NCBI RefSeq assembly: GCF_028747205.1
Contig: NZ_CP112880.1
Location: 2,666,001-2,730,000 of the forward strand
Length of the DNA stretch: 64,000 nucleotides
Direction of reading: 5' to 3'
From: Streptomyces sp. CA-278952
GTDB taxonomy: Bacteria; Actinomycetota; Actinomycetes; Streptomycetales; Streptomycetaceae
The translations under genes and the position numbers were made by a program. Shown here in pieces: positions 54,006 through 62,680 of this stretch (its first letter is position 1; every line of letters starts with the position of its first letter). The notes below the pieces were generated by a model. That model did not search any database. It was given only the letters and a program-made list of their open reading frames with translations, and had not been told where the DNA came from.

Positions 54006-54539
54006 ATGGCTCTCGACGAACTGAAGTCCGCCATACCGGACTTCGCCAAGGACCTGAAGCTGAACCTCGGCTCGGTCATCGGCAACAGCGCCCTCCCCCA
54101 GCAGCAGCTGTGGGGCACCGTGCTGGCCTGCGCGATCGCCTCGCGCTCGCCGAAGGTGCTGCGCGAGCTGGAGCCCGAGGCGAAGGCCAACCTCTCCGCC
54201 GAGGCGTACACCGCGGCGAAGTCGGCGGCCGCGATCATGGCGATGAACAACGTCTTCTACCGGACCCGGCACCTGCTGTCGGACCCGGAGTACGGCACGC
54301 TCCGCGCGGGTCTGCGGATGAACGTCATCGGCAACCCGGGCGTGGAGAAGGTCGACTTCGAGCTGTGGTCGCTCGCCGTCTCCGCGATCAACGGCTGCGG
54401 CCAGTGCCTGGACTCCCACGAGCAGGTGCTGCGCAAGGCCGGCGTGGACCGTGAGACCATTCAGGAAGCCGTCAAGGTCGCTTCGGTGATCCAGGCGGTC
54501 GGTGTGACCCTCGACGCCGAGGCCGTACTCGCCGAGTAG
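54006..54539 (+). CDS. ahpD: Alkyl hydroperoxide reductase AhpD
   Basis: The 177-residue carboxymuconolactone decarboxylase-like protein carries the redox CxxC in [20 protein letters not shown], including the catalytic His. Family-wide, AhpD reduces AhpC with electrons from a lipoylated dehydrogenase subunit, replacing AhpF in actinobacteria. It is co-transcribed with ahpC (12-base gap), and a T-run terminator follows. Length and motifs are standard. Confidence 0.96.
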   Translation: MALDELKSAIPDFAKDLKLNLGSVIGNSALPQQQLWGTVLACAIASRSPKVLRELEPEAKANLSAEAYTAAKSAAAIMAMNNVFYRTRHLLSDPEYGTLRAGLRMNVIGNPGVEKVDFELWSLAVSAINGCGQCLDSHEQVLRKAGVDRETIQEAVKVASVIQAVGVTLDAEAVLAE

Positions 54540-54564
54540 TGACACCGCACCACCCCTGATACGA

Positions 54565-54608
54565 GAAGAGCCCCGAGGACGACCGACCGTCCCCGGGGCT
54601 CTTCTTTT
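54565..54608 (+). terminator. Intrinsic terminator of ahpCD
   Basis: GAAGAGCCCCG (54565-54575) pairs with 54594-54604, with an inner GGAC/GTCC pair, and is followed by TTTT. One of few classical T-tailed terminators in the window. It also serves the convergent AI-2E-type gene. Confidence 0.88.
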
Positions 54609-54615
54609 CGTCTCC

Positions 54616-55998
54616 CTACTCCTGCGGAGGCTTCTTCTCCGGCGCGGGTTCCCCCGGAGGGTTCTGCGGCCCCGGGGGCGCGGGCGCGGCCTGCGCCGGG
54701 CTCATCGACAGGGCGGTGGCCCCGTGGTGGCCGCCCCGCTCGCCCGGTTCCGCGTACGAGCGCAGATAGCCGACCACCGTGTTGACCACGGCGACCAGCG
54801 GTACGGCGACCACCGCGCCGCCGATGCCCGCGACCAGCCCGCCGGTCGCCACGGCGAGGACCACCGCGAGCGGATGCACCCGGACGGCGCGGCCGAGGAT
54901 GAACGGCTGCAGGATGTGGCCCTCGATCTGCTGCACCGCCAGGACCACCACCAGCGCCCACAGCGCGGTCCACACTCCCTCGGTGACCAGGGCCACGACC
55001 ACCGCGAGCGCCCCGGAGACCACGGCGCCGACGAGCGGGACGAAGGCGAACAGGAAGATGAAGACGGCCAGGGGCACGGCGAGCGGCACATTGAGGACGT
55101 AGAGGCCGGCGCCGATGAAGAGGGCGTCGATCAGGGCGACGAGCACCGTGCCGCGCACATACGCGGTCAGGGTGCGCCAGGCGCGCGGTCCGGCGCCGGC
55201 GACCCCGGGGCGGGCCGCGGCGGGCACCAGTTTGAGCGACCACTCCCAGATGCGCCGGCCGTCGTAGAGCAGGAACAGCGTGGAGAACATCGCCAGCAGC
55301 AGCCCGGTGAGGAACTCCACCATCACGGTGACGCCCTGGAGTCCGGCGGAGGTGATCTCCTCGGTGTTGGTGCCGATGGTGTCGTTGAGGTTCTTGGCGA
55401 TGTCGTTGATCTGCGACTCGGTGACGTGGAAGGGGCTGTCGAGCAGCCAGCGCTTCAGCTCGTCGATGCCGTCGCGGACCCGGTCGGAGAGCGTGTCGAG
55501 GTTCTCCATCACCTGCCACACCACGAACCAGCCGACCAGTCCGATGATGACGAACCCGAGCACGGCGGTCACGGCGGTGGCGAGCCCGTGGGGCAGCCCG
55601 AACCGCTTGAGCCGGACCACGGTGGGCTGGAGCATCGCGGTGACGAGCAGCGCGGCGGCGAAGGCCAGCACCACGAGCTGGACCGCGCTGATCACCCGTA
55701 TCAGCACCCAGAGCGTCCCCGCGAGGACGAGGAGGCGCCAGCCGGCCTCGGCGGCGACCCGCATCCCCCACGGGATCGCCGCCACCGGATCGGGCTTGGC
55801 GGCGACCGAGGGGGCGTACGAGGGCGGCGCGGGCACCTGCCCGGCGTCGTCGGCCTCCGGGGCGGCGGGCCCCCCTCGCGACGCGAGGGGGTCGTCGTCG
55901 TCATCGGCGGCGGCGCGCGCCCGCCGCTCGTCCAGCCGCGCACCCAGCTCCGTCAGTTTGGACCCGAAGCGGCCCAGCCATCCCGGTAGTTTCGACAT
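54616..55998 (-). CDS. AI-2E family transporter
   Basis: The 460-residue permease of the AI-2E/YdiK/PerM family has a cytoplasmic N-terminal 90 residues, acidic and Pro/Ala-rich (AAADDDDDPLASRGG), then about eight membrane segments (LLVLAGTLWVLIRVISAVQL, FVIIGLVGWFVVWQVM, VPLAVFIFLFAFVPLVGAVV, AVVVALVTEGVWTALWALVV). EGHILQPFILGRAVRVHPLAV is a family signature. The C-terminus is Pro-rich and low complexity. Members export diverse substrates or act in Na+(Li+)/H+ antiport, so the AI-2 label should not be read literally. ATG 55998 has GGAAAG just upstream. Confidence 0.88.
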   Translation of the reverse strand: MSKLPGWLGRFGSKLTELGARLDERRARAAADDDDDPLASRGGPAAPEADDAGQVPAPPSYAPSVAAKPDPVAAIPWGMRVAAEAGWRLLVLAGTLWVLIRVISAVQLVVLAFAAALLVTAMLQPTVVRLKRFGLPHGLATAVTAVLGFVIIGLVGWFVVWQVMENLDTLSDRVRDGIDELKRWLLDSPFHVTESQINDIAKNLNDTIGTNTEEITSAGLQGVTVMVEFLTGLLLAMFSTLFLLYDGRRIWEWSLKLVPAAARPGVAGAGPRAWRTLTAYVRGTVLVALIDALFIGAGLYVLNVPLAVPLAVFIFLFAFVPLVGAVVSGALAVVVALVTEGVWTALWALVVVLAVQQIEGHILQPFILGRAVRVHPLAVVLAVATGGLVAGIGGAVVAVPLVAVVNTVVGYLRSYAEPGERGGHHGATALSMSPAQAAPAPPGPQNPPGEPAPEKKPPQE

Positions 55999-56086
55999 GC
56001 TTGCTTTCCTTCCCCCATCTTCGCCACCCAGCGCTCCTCAGCGTTTCCCCACGCTCCCCGGTACCGCCAGGATGCGACCGTACACG

Positions 56087-56126
56087 CGCGAGGCCCCCCA
56101 CCGTCCGGACGGTGGGGGGCCTCGCG
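56087..56126 (-). terminator. 40-bp perfect palindrome terminator of the transglycosylase gene
   Basis: CGCGAGGCCCCCCACCGTCC followed directly by its reverse complement. It lies 40 bases downstream of the transglycosylase stop and upstream of the AI-2E-type gene on the same strand. Confidence 0.85.
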
Positions 56127-56165
56127 GGGTTGAGAGGGCGGGTCCGTGGACTTCGCCCGCTCCCT

Positions 56166-56891
56166 CTAATACCAGTTGTTGGCCTGCCAGAAGGACCAGG
56201 CGCCGCACGGGCTGCCGTAACGGTTGTCCATGTAGCTGAGGCCCCACTTGATCTGGGTGGCCGGGTTGGTCTGCCAGTCGGCGCCGGCGGACGACATCTT
56301 GTGACCCGGGAGCGCCTGCATGAGCCCGTACGCCCCGGAGGACGGGTTGCTCGCGCGGTAGTTCCAGGTCGACTCGTGGTTCACGATGTTGCTGAAGCAC
56401 TGGAACTGGTCCGCGGGGACCATCTGACGGGCCATCGCCTTCACGTCGGCCACGCTGTAGGAGCCCTGCGCGGAGAACGAGGCGGCGTCGCGGGTGGAAG
56501 AACGGCTGGCGCGCTCGGCGTCTTCCTTCTCCTTCGCCTTCTTCTTCTCCGCCTCGCGCTCGGCCTCGACCCGGTCCTCGGCCGCCTGCTTCTTGGACTT
56601 GGCGTCCTTGGCGGCCTGGATGCGGGCCGATTCCTCGGCCGACTTCTTCGCGGCGGCGTCGGCGGCGGAGGCCTGTGCATCGGCCTGCTGCGTCAGCGAA
56701 GCGGTCTGGACCTGGGCCTGCTGGCCCGCGGGGATGTCTGCGAGCAGCGTGGTGTCGGCTGCGGCCGCCTCGAAGTTGTTGTTGTCGTCGGCGGCAGGTG
56801 TGCCGCCCGCAGCAACGCCTACGACGGCGCCAACGGTGGTGACCGCGGTGGCGGATGCCACGGCGAACCCCCGGACCGAGATCCGGCTCAC
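56166..56891 (-). CDS. Secreted lytic transglycosylase-like protein
   Basis: The 241-residue exported protein begins with SRISVRGFAVASATAVTTVG, a signal peptide ending near the Ala/Gly-rich segment at residue 30. A long Ala/Lys/Glu/Gln-rich coiled coil follows (about 60-150, AAAKKSAEESARIQAAKDAK), then a C-terminal SLT-like domain (NIVNHESTWNYRASNPSSGA with the catalytic Glu, YGLMQALPGHKM, YMDNRYGSPCGAWSFW). The GTG 56891 is preferred over ATG 56909 because GGAAGGA sits 4-10 bases upstream of it, inside the longer version. It probably cleaves peptidoglycan during growth or germination, and has a long 5' region. Confidence 0.85.
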   Translation of the reverse strand: MSRISVRGFAVASATAVTTVGAVVGVAAGGTPAADDNNNFEAAAADTTLLADIPAGQQAQVQTASLTQQADAQASAADAAAKKSAEESARIQAAKDAKSKKQAAEDRVEAEREAEKKKAKEKEDAERASRSSTRDAASFSAQGSYSVADVKAMARQMVPADQFQCFSNIVNHESTWNYRASNPSSGAYGLMQALPGHKMSSAGADWQTNPATQIKWGLSYMDNRYGSPCGAWSFWQANNWY

Positions 56892-57225
56892 ATGGTGTCC
56901 TTCCAGCATCGCCCGCTTAGGTGACCTCGCGGGCGCGTTCGTGCCCCTGACACTGGCCTCCCTACTGCGTGGGTCACGGGAGGCACGGGCCCGATGGGCA
57001 ACCCCGGTGAGGGGGCTGCCGCGTGGTGCTCGCGGGCGGCATACGGACGTCTCGTGTTGAGTTGTGTGGTGCGTGGCGCCTCTGGAGGTGCCCAAGTGCC
57101 GTATGCGGGGCCTGACGGAAGCAAGACTCTGCCGGACGGGAGCGCCGGGAGGCAATTCTGTCTCGCGTGGGAAAGGTCACACCCCGTTTGGCCCCTCGGT
57201 TTTTCGGAAATGACGGCGCAGCACC
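56892..57225 (-). promoter_or_regulatory. Long 5' region of the transglycosylase gene with a start-proximal hairpin
   Basis: 334 gene-free bases. Next to the start, CGCCCGC (56910-56916) pairs with GCGGGCG (56929-56935) around a 12-base loop containing the AGGTGACCT palindrome, just upstream of the ribosome-binding site. Cell-wall hydrolase genes of streptomycetes are often controlled by leader RNAs, but I could not match a c-di-AMP riboswitch consensus here. Confidence 0.35.
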
Positions 57226-57264
57226 ATGCCGCCCGGCTAAGCTCCTTGGCTCGCCGGGCGGCAT
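57226..57264 (-). terminator. Terminator of phoH, 12-bp stem
   Basis: ATGCCGCCCGGC (57226-57237) pairs with 57253-57264 around a 15-base loop, 17 bases beyond the phoH stop on the minus strand. Confidence 0.78.
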
Positions 57265-57280
57265 CAAAGGGGCATGCGCG

Positions 57281-58603
57281 TCAGATGTGGCCTTCCTCCA
57301 GCATTTCGGTCACCAGCGCGGCGATCCGCGAACGCTCCGACCGCGTGAGCGTGACGTGGGCGAACAGCGGATGGCCCTTCAGCTTCTCGACGACGGCGAC
57401 GACTCCGTCGTACCGGCCGACCCGGAGGTTGTCCCGCTGGGCGACGTCGTGGGTGAGCACGACACGCGAATTCGCCCCGATGCGGGACAACACGGTCAGC
57501 AGGACGTTCCGTTCGAGCGACTGCGCCTCGTCGACGATCACGAAAGCGTCGTGCAGGGACCGGCCGCGGATGTGGGTGAGCGGCAGGACCTCCAGCATTC
57601 CGCGCCCGAGCACCTCCTCGATGACCTCGCGCCCGGCGACCGCCGAGAGCGTGTCGAAGACCGCCTGCGCCCAGGGGCTCATCTTCTCGGCCTCGCTGCC
57701 GGGGAGATAGCCGAGCTCCTGCCCGCCCACCGCGTACAGCGGGCGGAAGACCATCACCTTCTTGTGCTGCTGGCGCTCCAGCACCGCCTCCAGGCCCGCG
57801 CAGAGGGCCAGCGCCGACTTGCCGGTGCCGGCCCGGCCGCCCAGCGACACGATGCCGACGTCGGCGTCCAGGAGGAGGTCGAGGGCGATCCGCTGCTCCG
57901 CGCTGCGCCCGTGGATGCCGAAGGCCTCCCGGTCGCCCCGCACGAGCCGTACGTTGCCCTCGGCCGTCACCCGGCCGAGCGCCTTGCCGCGCTCGGACTG
58001 GAGGACCAGACCGGTGTGCACGGGCAGTTCGGCGGCCTCGGGGACGTACAGCGTCTCCTCGCTGAACAGCAGGTCGATCTGCTCCCCGGCGAGGGACAGT
58101 TCGCTCATGCCGGTCCAGCCGGAGTCCGTGATGGCGAGCTCCGCGCGGTACTCCTCGGCGAGGAGGCCCACGGAGGAGGCCTTGATCCGGAGCGGCAGGT
58201 CCTTGGAGACGACCGTGACGTCGTACCCCTCGGCCTGGAGGTTGCGTGCGACCGCGAGGATCCGTGAGTCGTTGTCCCCCAACCGGTAGCCGGCGGGCAG
58301 GACGCCGGGATCGGAGTGGTTGAGCTCGACACGGAGCGTCCCGCCCAGATCCCCGAGCGGGATCGGGGCGTCCAGCCGGCCGTACCGGACCCGGAAATCG
58401 TCCAGCAGGCGCAGGGCCTGCCGGGCGAAGTATCCGAGCTCGGGGTGGTGCCGTTTGGCCTCCAGTTCCGTGACCACCACGATCGGGAGCACGACTTCGT
58501 GCTCGTCGAAGCGGGCCATGGCACCGGGATCGGCCAGCAGGACGCTGGTGTCGAGAACGTATGTGCGCCGGTCGGGCATGCGGCGCTTGCTGCTGGTCAC
58601 CAC
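57281..58603 (-). CDS. PhoH-like PIN/ATPase protein (PhoH2)
   Basis: This 440-residue fusion has an N-terminal PIN nuclease domain (about 10-150: [59 protein letters not shown], giving the acidic site) and a C-terminal PhoH ATPase (about 230-440: [20 protein letters not shown]alker [20 protein letters not shown]alker [17 protein letters not shown]). PhoH2 proteins are sequence-specific RNA helicases/RNases, sometimes acting as toxin-antitoxin systems. The start is GTG 58603 or the adjacent in-frame GTG. No small upstream antitoxin gene is visible. Core gene of actinobacteria. Confidence 0.9.
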   Translation of the reverse strand: MVTSSKRRMPDRRTYVLDTSVLLADPGAMARFDEHEVVLPIVVVTELEAKRHHPELGYFARQALRLLDDFRVRYGRLDAPIPLGDLGGTLRVELNHSDPGVLPAGYRLGDNDSRILAVARNLQAEGYDVTVVSKDLPLRIKASSVGLLAEEYRAELAITDSGWTGMSELSLAGEQIDLLFSEETLYVPEAAELPVHTGLVLQSERGKALGRVTAEGNVRLVRGDREAFGIHGRSAEQRIALDLLLDADVGIVSLGGRAGTGKSALALCAGLEAVLERQQHKKVMVFRPLYAVGGQELGYLPGSEAEKMSPWAQAVFDTLSAVAGREVIEEVLGRGMLEVLPLTHIRGRSLHDAFVIVDEAQSLERNVLLTVLSRIGANSRVVLTHDVAQRDNLRVGRYDGVVAVVEKLKGHPLFAHVTLTRSERSRIAALVTEMLEEGHI

Positions 58604-58932
58604 GGAAGGACGTACCCCCTCGGACGAGGTCGGGGAGTGCGACAGACGGTCGCGGAGCTTCCCGAAGGGAGAGGACGGACCGGGATCGGGCCCCTGTGCG
58701 CGGGCCGGACCACGGCCACCGCGTCGGCCGCAGACTGTCTACGGTCCTTCGTGTGCAAAGGGCCTCCCGGGCGAGCGGTCTTGGCACCGCTCACTTGGCT
58801 GCGACATCCGCCTGGTTGATGACCGGATGTCGACCTGACAGGGGTATTCCCTCTTCCGCGCGAAGCCATGCCGCCGCATATGACACGGTGTGGAGAAGTC
58901 CCGGTGGACGCGGGGTGACCCCCTCACATACG
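58604..58932. other. Gene-free region upstream of phoH with an inverted repeat
   Basis: About 330 bases with no supported gene. CGACATCCG (58802-58810) and CGGATGTCG (58824-58832) form a perfect 9-bp inverted repeat with a 13-base spacer, an operator or RNA hairpin candidate. The phoH promoter should be here, but no clear -10 was found. Confidence 0.4.
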
Positions 58933-58962
58933 CGATGGCTCCCCTATATAGGGGAGCCATCG
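58933..58962 (-). terminator. 30-bp perfect palindrome with TATATA centre
   Basis: CGATGGCTCCCCTATATAGG and the ten following bases form a perfect 30-bp palindrome, 35 bases beyond the uppS stop. Most likely it is the uppS terminator. The AT-rich centre is unusual in this DNA. Confidence 0.7.
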
Positions 58963-58996
58963 GGGACGCGGGGCAGGAGGCGTGTTCCAGGAAGCC

Positions 58997-59758
58997 TCAG
59001 GCCCCGTAGCGGCGGTGGCGTGCGGCGTAGTCGCGCAGCGCCCGGAGGAAGTCGACCTTGCGGAAGGCCGGCCAGAACACCTCGCAGAAGTAGTACTCCG
59101 AGTGGGCGCTCTGCCAGAGCATGAAGCCCGAGAGCCGCTGCTCGCCGCTCGTCCGGATCACCAGGTCGGGGTCGGGCTGGCCCCGGGTGTAGAGGTGCTC
59201 GGAGATCAGGTCGGTGGAGACGACCTCGGCCAGCTCCTCGAAGGTCGTGCCCTTCTCCGAGTGCTCCAGGAGCAGGGAGCGCACCGCGTCCGCGATCTCC
59301 TGGCGGCCGCCATAGCCGACCGCGACATTGACGATTATTCCGTCGATGTCGGACGTCGCCTCCTGTGCCTCCTTGAGCACCGACTGTGTCTCCGGCGGAA
59401 GCAGGTCGAGCGTGCCGACGTGGTGGACGCGCCAGCGCCCGTCCGCGGCGAGGTTGCGCACGGTGTTCTCGATGATGCCGAGCAGCGGCTTCAGCTCGTG
59501 CTCGGGGCGGTCGAAGTTGTCCGTGGACAGCATCCAGAGGGTGACGACCTCGACATCGGTCTCGCTGCACCAGCCGAGCAGCTCGGAGATCTTGTCCGCA
59601 CCGGCCTGGTGGCCCTGCACGGCCGAGCCGCCGGACGCCTTGGCCCAGCGACGGTTGCCGTCGAGGATGACCCCGATGTGCTTCGGCACCTGGTCGTGGT
59701 CCAGGCGGCCTCCCACCCGGCGTGCGTAGAGCCTGTACACCAGGTCGCGGAAGTTCAC
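58997..59758 (-). CDS. uppS: Isoprenyl transferase (cis-prenyl diphosphate synthase)
   Basis: The 253-residue cis-prenyltransferase belongs to the UppS/DPPS family and extends allylic diphosphates with IPP to make the lipid carrier for peptidoglycan. Conserved regions: HIGVILDGNRRWAKASGG (catalytic Asp), GADKISELLGWCSETDVEVV, LWMLSTDNFDRP, IIVNVAVGYGGRQEIADAV, DPDLVIRTSGEQRLSGFMLW and SEYYFCEVFWPAFRKVDF. The GTG at 59758 is chosen because GAGAGG lies 8-9 bases upstream and NFRDLVYRLYARR is the usual start; GTG 59767 is an alternative. It depends on IPP from the IspH pathway. Confidence 0.94.
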   Translation of the reverse strand: MNFRDLVYRLYARRVGGRLDHDQVPKHIGVILDGNRRWAKASGGSAVQGHQAGADKISELLGWCSETDVEVVTLWMLSTDNFDRPEHELKPLLGIIENTVRNLAADGRWRVHHVGTLDLLPPETQSVLKEAQEATSDIDGIIVNVAVGYGGRQEIADAVRSLLLEHSEKGTTFEELAEVVSTDLISEHLYTRGQPDPDLVIRTSGEQRLSGFMLWQSAHSEYYFCEVFWPAFRKVDFLRALRDYAARHRRYGA

Positions 59759-60020
59759 TGCGTTCACCCTCTCGGTTCCGTACGGGCCAGGGGCCCGCCC
59801 TCCCCGTCGCCGGGGGTCCGGGGGCCGTCCCCCGCAGGGGATCGCCGCGCGGTCTGCGCCGCCCGCGCGATCCCTCGGCGGTCCGCGCCCCTACCACTGG
59901 CACGGCCGCGCGGGCCTTCGCCGCGCCGCACATCGGCATTCCCCGAAGCCGCCACATTACTGCGATCGGGTCACGAGGGCCCAACCCGGTCTGTCACAAC
60001 TCCGTGATAAGGAATGAAAC

Positions 60021-61070
60021 GTGACTGATTACCTCTCCCCCGACCTCTCCTACCGCGCCGCCGGTTCGCGCTACGACTCCATGGAGTACCGCCGGACCGG
60101 GCGCAGCGGCCTCAAGCTGCCCGCCCTCTCGCTGGGCCTGTGGCACAACTTCGGCGACGACCGGGCCCTGGACTCCCAACGGGCGATCCTGCGCCGCGCC
60201 TTCGATCTCGGGGTCACCCACTTCGATCTGGCCAACAACTACGGCCCGCCGCCCGGCTCGGCCGAGCTGAACTTCGGCAAGCTCTTCGCCCAGGACTTCA
60301 CCCCGTACCGTGACGAACTGGTCATTTCCACCAAGGCCGGTTATCTGATGCACTCCGGCCCGTACGGCGAGTGGGGCTCCCGGAAGTATCTGCTGTCCTC
60401 GCTCGACGCCTCCCTGAAGCGGATGGGCCTCGATTACGTCGACGTCTTCTACTCGCACCGCTTCGACCCGCACACCCCGCTCGAGGAGACGATGGGCGCC
60501 CTGGCGTCCGCCGTTCAGCAGGGCAAGGCCCTGTACGTGGGCGTCTCCTCGTACAACGCGGAGCAGACCGCCGAGGCGGCCGGCCTGCTCAAGGAGATGG
60601 GCGTGCCGGCGCTGATCCACCAGCCGTCCTACTCCATGATCAACCGCTGGATCGAGGACGACGGGCTGCTCGACACCCTGGAGGCGGCCGGGATGGGCTG
60701 CATCTCCTTCGTGCCGCTCGCACAGGGCCTGCTCACGAACAAGTACCTGAAGGGCATTCCGGAGGGCTCGCGCGCCACCCAGGGCAAGTCGCTCGACCCG
60801 GGCCTGCTCTCCGACGAGGTGGTCCGCCGCCTGAACGGGCTCAACGACATCGCGCGGGGCCGCGGCCAGTCGCTCGCCCAGCTCGCCATCGCGTGGGTGC
60901 TGCGCGACAGCCGGATGACCTCGGCGCTGATCGGCGCGTCGAGCGTGCAACAGCTGGAGGAGAACGTGGCCGCCCTCGCGGGCCCGGCGCTGACCGCCGA
61001 CGAGCTGAAGGAGATCGACGCCTTCGCCGTGGACACGGCGGGCACGAACATCTGGGCCGGTCGCAGCTGA
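60021..61070 (+). CDS. mgrA: Aldo/keto reductase (YghZ/MgrA-like)
   Basis: The 349-residue NADPH-dependent aldo/keto reductase is of the L-glyceraldehyde-3-phosphate reductase type. Motifs: LGVTHFDLANNYGPPPGSAE (catalytic Asp and Tyr), LVISTKAGYLMHSGPYGEWG (catalytic Lys and the GPYGxWGS signature), SRKYLLSSLDASLKRMGLDY, VDVFYSHRFDPHTPLEETM (catalytic His) and GASSVQQLEENVAAL (cofactor binding). The GTG 60021 follows AAGGAATG by 4-9 bases. The family detoxifies methylglyoxal and reduces aldehydes. It is divergent from uppS (about 260-base gap). The symbol is by family resemblance. Confidence 0.88.
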   Translation: MTDYLSPDLSYRAAGSRYDSMEYRRTGRSGLKLPALSLGLWHNFGDDRALDSQRAILRRAFDLGVTHFDLANNYGPPPGSAELNFGKLFAQDFTPYRDELVISTKAGYLMHSGPYGEWGSRKYLLSSLDASLKRMGLDYVDVFYSHRFDPHTPLEETMGALASAVQQGKALYVGVSSYNAEQTAEAAGLLKEMGVPALIHQPSYSMINRWIEDDGLLDTLEAAGMGCISFVPLAQGLLTNKYLKGIPEGSRATQGKSLDPGLLSDEVVRRLNGLNDIARGRGQSLAQLAIAWVLRDSRMTSALIGASSVQQLEENVAALAGPALTADELKEIDAFAVDTAGTNIWAGRS

Positions 61071-61085
61071 CGTCGGCGCGTAAAG

Positions 61086-61145
61086 ACGGGCCGGTCCGCC
61101 CGTAAAAAAACGGGCCGGTCCGTGGGGGGGATACGGACCGGCCCG
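61086..61145. terminator. Double hairpin with internal A7/T7 tract
   Basis: ACGGGC/GCCCGT (61086-61103) is followed by seven A (61104-61110), and then CGGGCCGGTCCGT pairs with ACGGACCGGCCCG (61111-61145). On the minus strand the large hairpin is followed by seven T, a classical intrinsic terminator; on the plus strand it closes the aldo/keto reductase gene. Confidence 0.78.
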
Positions 61146-61273
61146 AGGGGGGGCTTCCACCATAACCCTTCGTAAGTACTGTCGCGTGCCGCGCCACTCC
61201 ACCATTACTCTCCGGATTCACCGGACTGCGCTCGGGCAGGGCTGCGGACGTCGGTCGAGCCCCTGGAGCCGCC

Positions 61274-61342
61274 CGATATCGGCGCCGGTGTCGGCCCGGT
61301 ATCGGCCCCGGTTATCGGCCCCGATATCGGCCCCGGTATCGA
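61274..61342. repeat. 12-bp TATCGGCCCCGG-type tandem repeat
   Basis: About six degenerate copies of a 12-13-bp unit, two of which contain CCGATATCGG palindromes. It lies in the otherwise gene-free 61146-61425 stretch upstream of the AlkZ-like gene. Confidence 0.75.
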
Positions 61343-61412
61343 GGGGTCGCGGTACGGCATCGACTTGACGCCGCCGAAGTCGTAAAAGACGGAACCTGAC
61401 CTCTGAGGGCTC

Positions 61413-61418
61413 TACCTT
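61413..61418 (+). promoter_or_regulatory. -10 box TACCTT for the leaderless AlkZ-like gene
   Basis: TACCTT, 7 bases, then ATG 61426. No ribosome-binding site is present. Confidence 0.42.
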
Positions 61419-61425
61419 CGACGGC

Positions 61426-62619
61426 ATGACGACACGATCCCGCACGACAGCGACAGCGACAGCGACCGTGAGCTGGACCGGGGCGAACGCCCGGAGGCTG
61501 GGCCGCCAGCACCTCCACCCGGATGCCGCCGCCACCGCGTCGCCCAGCGCCACCCCCGGCGCGGCGGTGGCCTCGATGCTCGGCGCGCACGCCCAGGTGC
61601 TCTCGGCGGCCGAGCTGTCCGTGGGGCTGCGCGGGGATGGGCTGACCCGCACGGACGTCCGTACGGCCCTGTGGACCGACCGGACCCTGGTCAAGACGTT
61701 CGGACCGCGCGGCACGGTCCACCTGCTGCCCGCGGCGGACCTGCCGCTGTGGACCGGGGCCCTGTCCGCCGTGCCGGCGGCCACGAACCCCTTCTCCAAG
61801 GACGCCCGGATGACCCCGGACCAGGTGGAGGCCGTCGTCGCGGCCGTCGCGGAGACGCTGACCGGGGCGGAGCTCACGATCGACGAGCTCTCCGAGGAGG
61901 TCGTCGCGCGGACCGGGCCGTGGGCCGGGGACCTGGTGATGCCCGGATTCCAGACGATGTGGCCGCGCTGGCGGCAGGTCCTGCACCTGGCCGGCCACCG
62001 CGGCGCCCTCGTCTACGCCCCGAACCGGGGGCGGAAGGCGACGTACACCAACCCCGGGTGCACCCCGCTGCCCGGCCCGGGGGCGCCGGCCGCCCTGATC
62101 GAGCGGTATCTGCGCGCGTACGGGCCGGCCACCTCCGCCCATTTCGCCCGCTGGCTCGCCGCGCCGAAGCCCTGGGCGGCCGACCAGTTCGCCGCGCTGG
62201 CGGCGGCGGGGGCGATCGAGGAGGTGATGTTCGCTGACGCGGGTCCGGCGTGGGTGGTCGCGGGCGACACGGACTTCCCGGCGTCACCGGTGCGCGGCGT
62301 GCGCCTGCTCCCGTACTTCGACGCGTTCACCATCGCCTCCCAGCCCCGTGAGCGGCTGTTCCCGGGGGCGGCGTACGAGCGTGCTCTCGCGGGCGGGCAG
62401 GCGGGGAACTTCCCGGTGCTGCTGGTGGACGGCACGGTGGCCGGCGTCTGGCACCTGCGCCGCTCGGGCCGCCGGATCGCGGTGACGGTGGAGCCGCTGG
62501 AGCCCCTGCCGCCGGCCGGGCTGCGCGCGCTGGAGGAGCAGGTGGAGCGGGTCGCCGCGATCATGGAGGGGGCGGCGGAGCTGACGGTCGGCCCGGTGAC
62601 GGTGGGGCCCCACGCGTAG
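61426..62619 (+). CDS. Winged-helix DNA-binding protein, AlkZ/YcaQ-like (HTH_42)
   Basis: The 397-residue protein belongs to the HTH_42 superfamily, tandem winged helices plus a beta barrel, that includes the DNA glycosylases AlkZ (azinomycin resistance) and YcaQ, which unhook interstrand crosslinks. Landmarks are SMLGAHAQVLSAAELSVGLR, where the superfamily places a catalytic Gln motif, LVKTFGPRGTVHLLPAADLP (the T/HLxxA segment), MPGFQTMWPRWRQVL and VRLLPYFDAFTIASQPRE near the C-terminus. The N-terminal 40 residues are Thr/Ala-rich. A glycosylase function is possible but unproven. It is leaderless and stand-alone. Confidence 0.78.
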   Translation: MTTRSRTTATATATVSWTGANARRLGRQHLHPDAAATASPSATPGAAVASMLGAHAQVLSAAELSVGLRGDGLTRTDVRTALWTDRTLVKTFGPRGTVHLLPAADLPLWTGALSAVPAATNPFSKDARMTPDQVEAVVAAVAETLTGAELTIDELSEEVVARTGPWAGDLVMPGFQTMWPRWRQVLHLAGHRGALVYAPNRGRKATYTNPGCTPLPGPGAPAALIERYLRAYGPATSAHFARWLAAPKPWAADQFAALAAAGAIEEVMFADAGPAWVVAGDTDFPASPVRGVRLLPYFDAFTIASQPRERLFPGAAYERALAGGQAGNFPVLLVDGTVAGVWHLRRSGRRIAVTVEPLEPLPPAGLRALEEQVERVAAIMEGAAELTVGPVTVGPHA

Positions 62620-62680
62620 ACGCCGGGGCGGGGTCCACTCGGGGTGTACGGGGGTGCGTGGGCGTGTGCGGGTCGGGGGT

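Noticed and set aside
56892..57225. c-di-AMP (ydaO-type) riboswitch upstream of the transglycosylase
   Set aside because: Expected because of gene type, but the conserved core blocks of that riboswitch could not be aligned by eye; kept only as an unassigned leader.
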